This document shows positions 5,934 through 6,985 of a stretch of 6,985 bases of DNA, piece after piece. The position numbers were made by a program, and so were the translations under genes. Under the pieces are notes generated by a model. The model saw only the letters and a list, made by a program, of their open reading frames with translations. It was not told where the DNA came from and did not search any database. The stretch comes from Sediminicultor sp035648055 (GTDB lineage: Bacteria > Atribacterota > Phoenicimicrobiia > Phoenicimicrobiales > Phoenicimicrobiaceae). Within the stretch, counting starts at the first letter, position 1; each line of letters opens with the position of its first letter. The DNA lies in the NCBI GenBank assembly GCA_035648055.1, contig DASRMF010000113.1, positions 1 through 6,985 of the forward strand. The letters are read 5' to 3'.

Positions 5934-6929
5934 TTATCTCATTCCTTTTTCAGCTAAGGGGGCTATCAAATCTATATTATCCTTGCTAATTAACCCGCCA
6001 CCTGTATCAATATGCAATCCGGAGAAACCATACATCTTGGTTAAATAAATTTGCATAACTGGTAGAAACCCTTGCAAGAACGGCTGCTGGTCTAATACAA
6101 GATCAGTATAACCACTTTTAATGCTTTTTACGGTAGCAGGCGATAAATCAAAACCAGCTCCGAAAATATCATCTGGGCCTAAACCTGCTGCTTCAAAATA
6201 AGTTTGTTGTGTAGAAGTTAAGTTACCATGATCGGTTACAACAACTTTACAATCAGGATTTGCTTGTAAATAACCTACTATAACAGAAATACCGTTTGAA
6301 GCATCCTTGTCTACTTCGGCTGAAATTTCCACATAATCTACTTTTACACCTACTTTTTCAAAAGCATCTATAGCCCCTTTTGTTCTTAATCCTCTGGTAG
6401 GTGCTGATAAAAGACCCCAAACAAGGGCTCTATCCCCTGTTTTTAATCCTGCACCTTTAACTGCAGCTTCACCGAGAGTATAACCTGATTCATAAAGTCC
6501 CTGGCCTACATAACCAAATCCATTGGCCGCATAAGCTTTTTCAAGTTCAGGTAATGTCGTATTTTGACTGCAAACGATAATCCCCTGTTTCTCAGCTTCT
6601 TCAACAAAAGGCCTGTATGCTTCATCTCCAGGATGTCCCATAATGGCTATACCATCAGGATCTGCCGCAACAGCTTGCTGAAATTGATCAACCATTTTCT
6701 GCTGACTCCAATCTGACCATAGATATCTTACTTCAACACGATCACCTAATATATCCGCTGCTGCCTTAGCACCATTATAAACAACAGTAGCAAATGTCCC
6801 TCCGGGAGCACCACCTGGGAAAAAGTAAATTACAATAGGACCTTCACTTGCCTGAGCTATTACTGGTAATACCAGAAGAGCAACGCAAGTCAATACTAAC
6901 AAAACTAAAAGACTAATTTTCTTTAACAT
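5934..6929 (-). CDS. Periplasmic sugar-binding protein of an ABC importer (Peripla_BP_4 / RbsB-like)
   Basis: A 331-residue substrate-binding protein that should capture the sugar outside the cytoplasmic membrane and deliver it to the permease encoded downstream. It begins with a Sec signal peptide: basic MLKK, a long hydrophobic core (5-24) and AQA at 25-27, giving predicted cleavage before Ser28. The only cysteine there (Cys15, in VLTC) is a poor lipobox, so a lipoprotein is unlikely. The mature protein has the type I periplasmic-binding fold: IVIYFFPGGAPGGTFATVV, PDGIAIMGHPGD, a hinge-region GYTLGEAAVKG, VVVTDHGNLTSTQ, FGAGFDLSPATV, and VLDQQPFLQGFLPV, the last being typical of CUT2 binding proteins. 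Start ATG 6929 follows GGAG (6938-6941) with 8 nt spacing. Substrate is probably L-arabinose or another pentose from the neighbours, not from binding residues. Confidence 0.94.
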   Translation of the reverse strand: MLKKISLLVLLVLTCVALLVLPVIAQASEGPIVIYFFPGGAPGGTFATVVYNGAKAAADILGDRVEVRYLWSDWSQQKMVDQFQQAVAADPDGIAIMGHPGDEAYRPFVEEAEKQGIIVCSQNTTLPELEKAYAANGFGYVGQGLYESGYTLGEAAVKGAGLKTGDRALVWGLLSAPTRGLRTKGAIDAFEKVGVKVDYVEISAEVDKDASNGISVIVGYLQANPDCKVVVTDHGNLTSTQQTYFEAAGLGPDDIFGAGFDLSPATVKSIKSGYTDLVLDQQPFLQGFLPVMQIYLTKMYGFSGLHIDTGGGLISKDNIDLIAPLAEKGMR

Positions 6930-6985
6930 AATTTTTTCTCCTTTTTAATATTTCCTAATAATTTTTTAGCAATAACCTCACTATA
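6930..6985 (-). promoter_or_regulatory. Leader of the binding-protein gene with ribosome site
   Basis: Holds the AAAAAGGAG ribosome site (GGAG 6938-6941) and AT-rich leader up to the window edge. No complete promoter or AraR-like palindrome is visible; the promoter of the transporter genes probably lies outside the window. Confidence 0.5.

Overview
The window is a single-strand, AT-rich bacterial sugar-utilisation locus. All seven genes lie on the minus strand, so transcription runs from high to low coordinates. In that order they are: a periplasmic sugar-binding protein (5934-6929), a single-domain ABC ATPase (5035-5817), an RbsC-type permease (4041-5033), an L-fucose-isomerase-like ketol isomerase (2404-3885), an AraR-type GntR/LacI hybrid repressor (1203-2288), an L-ribulose-5-phosphate 4-epimerase AraD (465-1106), and the N-terminal 150 residues of an FGGY sugar kinase cut off by the window edge (1-452).

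Read together, the genes form a near-complete L-arabinose (or related pentose) module: uptake by a CUT2-type ABC transporter, isomerisation to a ketopentose, phosphorylation by the FGGY kinase, and epimerisation to D-xylulose 5-phosphate for the pentose phosphate pathway, under an AraR repressor. The strongest evidence for arabinose is the AraR effector domain and the AraD active-site residues (Asp75, His94, His96, Asp119, His157, Tyr211). The odd parts are the two remaining enzymes. There is no canonical AraA or AraB in view; their places are taken by a FucI/COG2407-like isomerase and a XylB-like kinase. Non-orthologous replacement in the arabinose pathway is the main biological point here.

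Non-coding DNA is scarce but structured. The gap after the binding-protein gene carries a 41-nt inverted repeat with 20-bp perfect arms, plus a small AT-only hairpin, and probably sets the ratio of binding protein to membrane components. The permease-isomerase gap carries a 22-bp interrupted palindrome. Weak TTGTA/TTTGT half-sites lie upstream of araR, araD and the isomerase; I see no clean AraR operator.

The host is not certain. Low GC, AraR and Firmicutes-like Shine-Dalgarno sequences suggest a Bacillota-related organism. The binding protein has a Sec signal peptide with no convincing lipobox, which fits better with a two-membrane lineage (for example Halanaerobiia, Thermotogota or Atribacterota). 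I saw no mobile element, tRNA, rRNA or CRISPR array. I see no wholly new system; the window is an ordinary pentose operon with an unusual enzyme combination.
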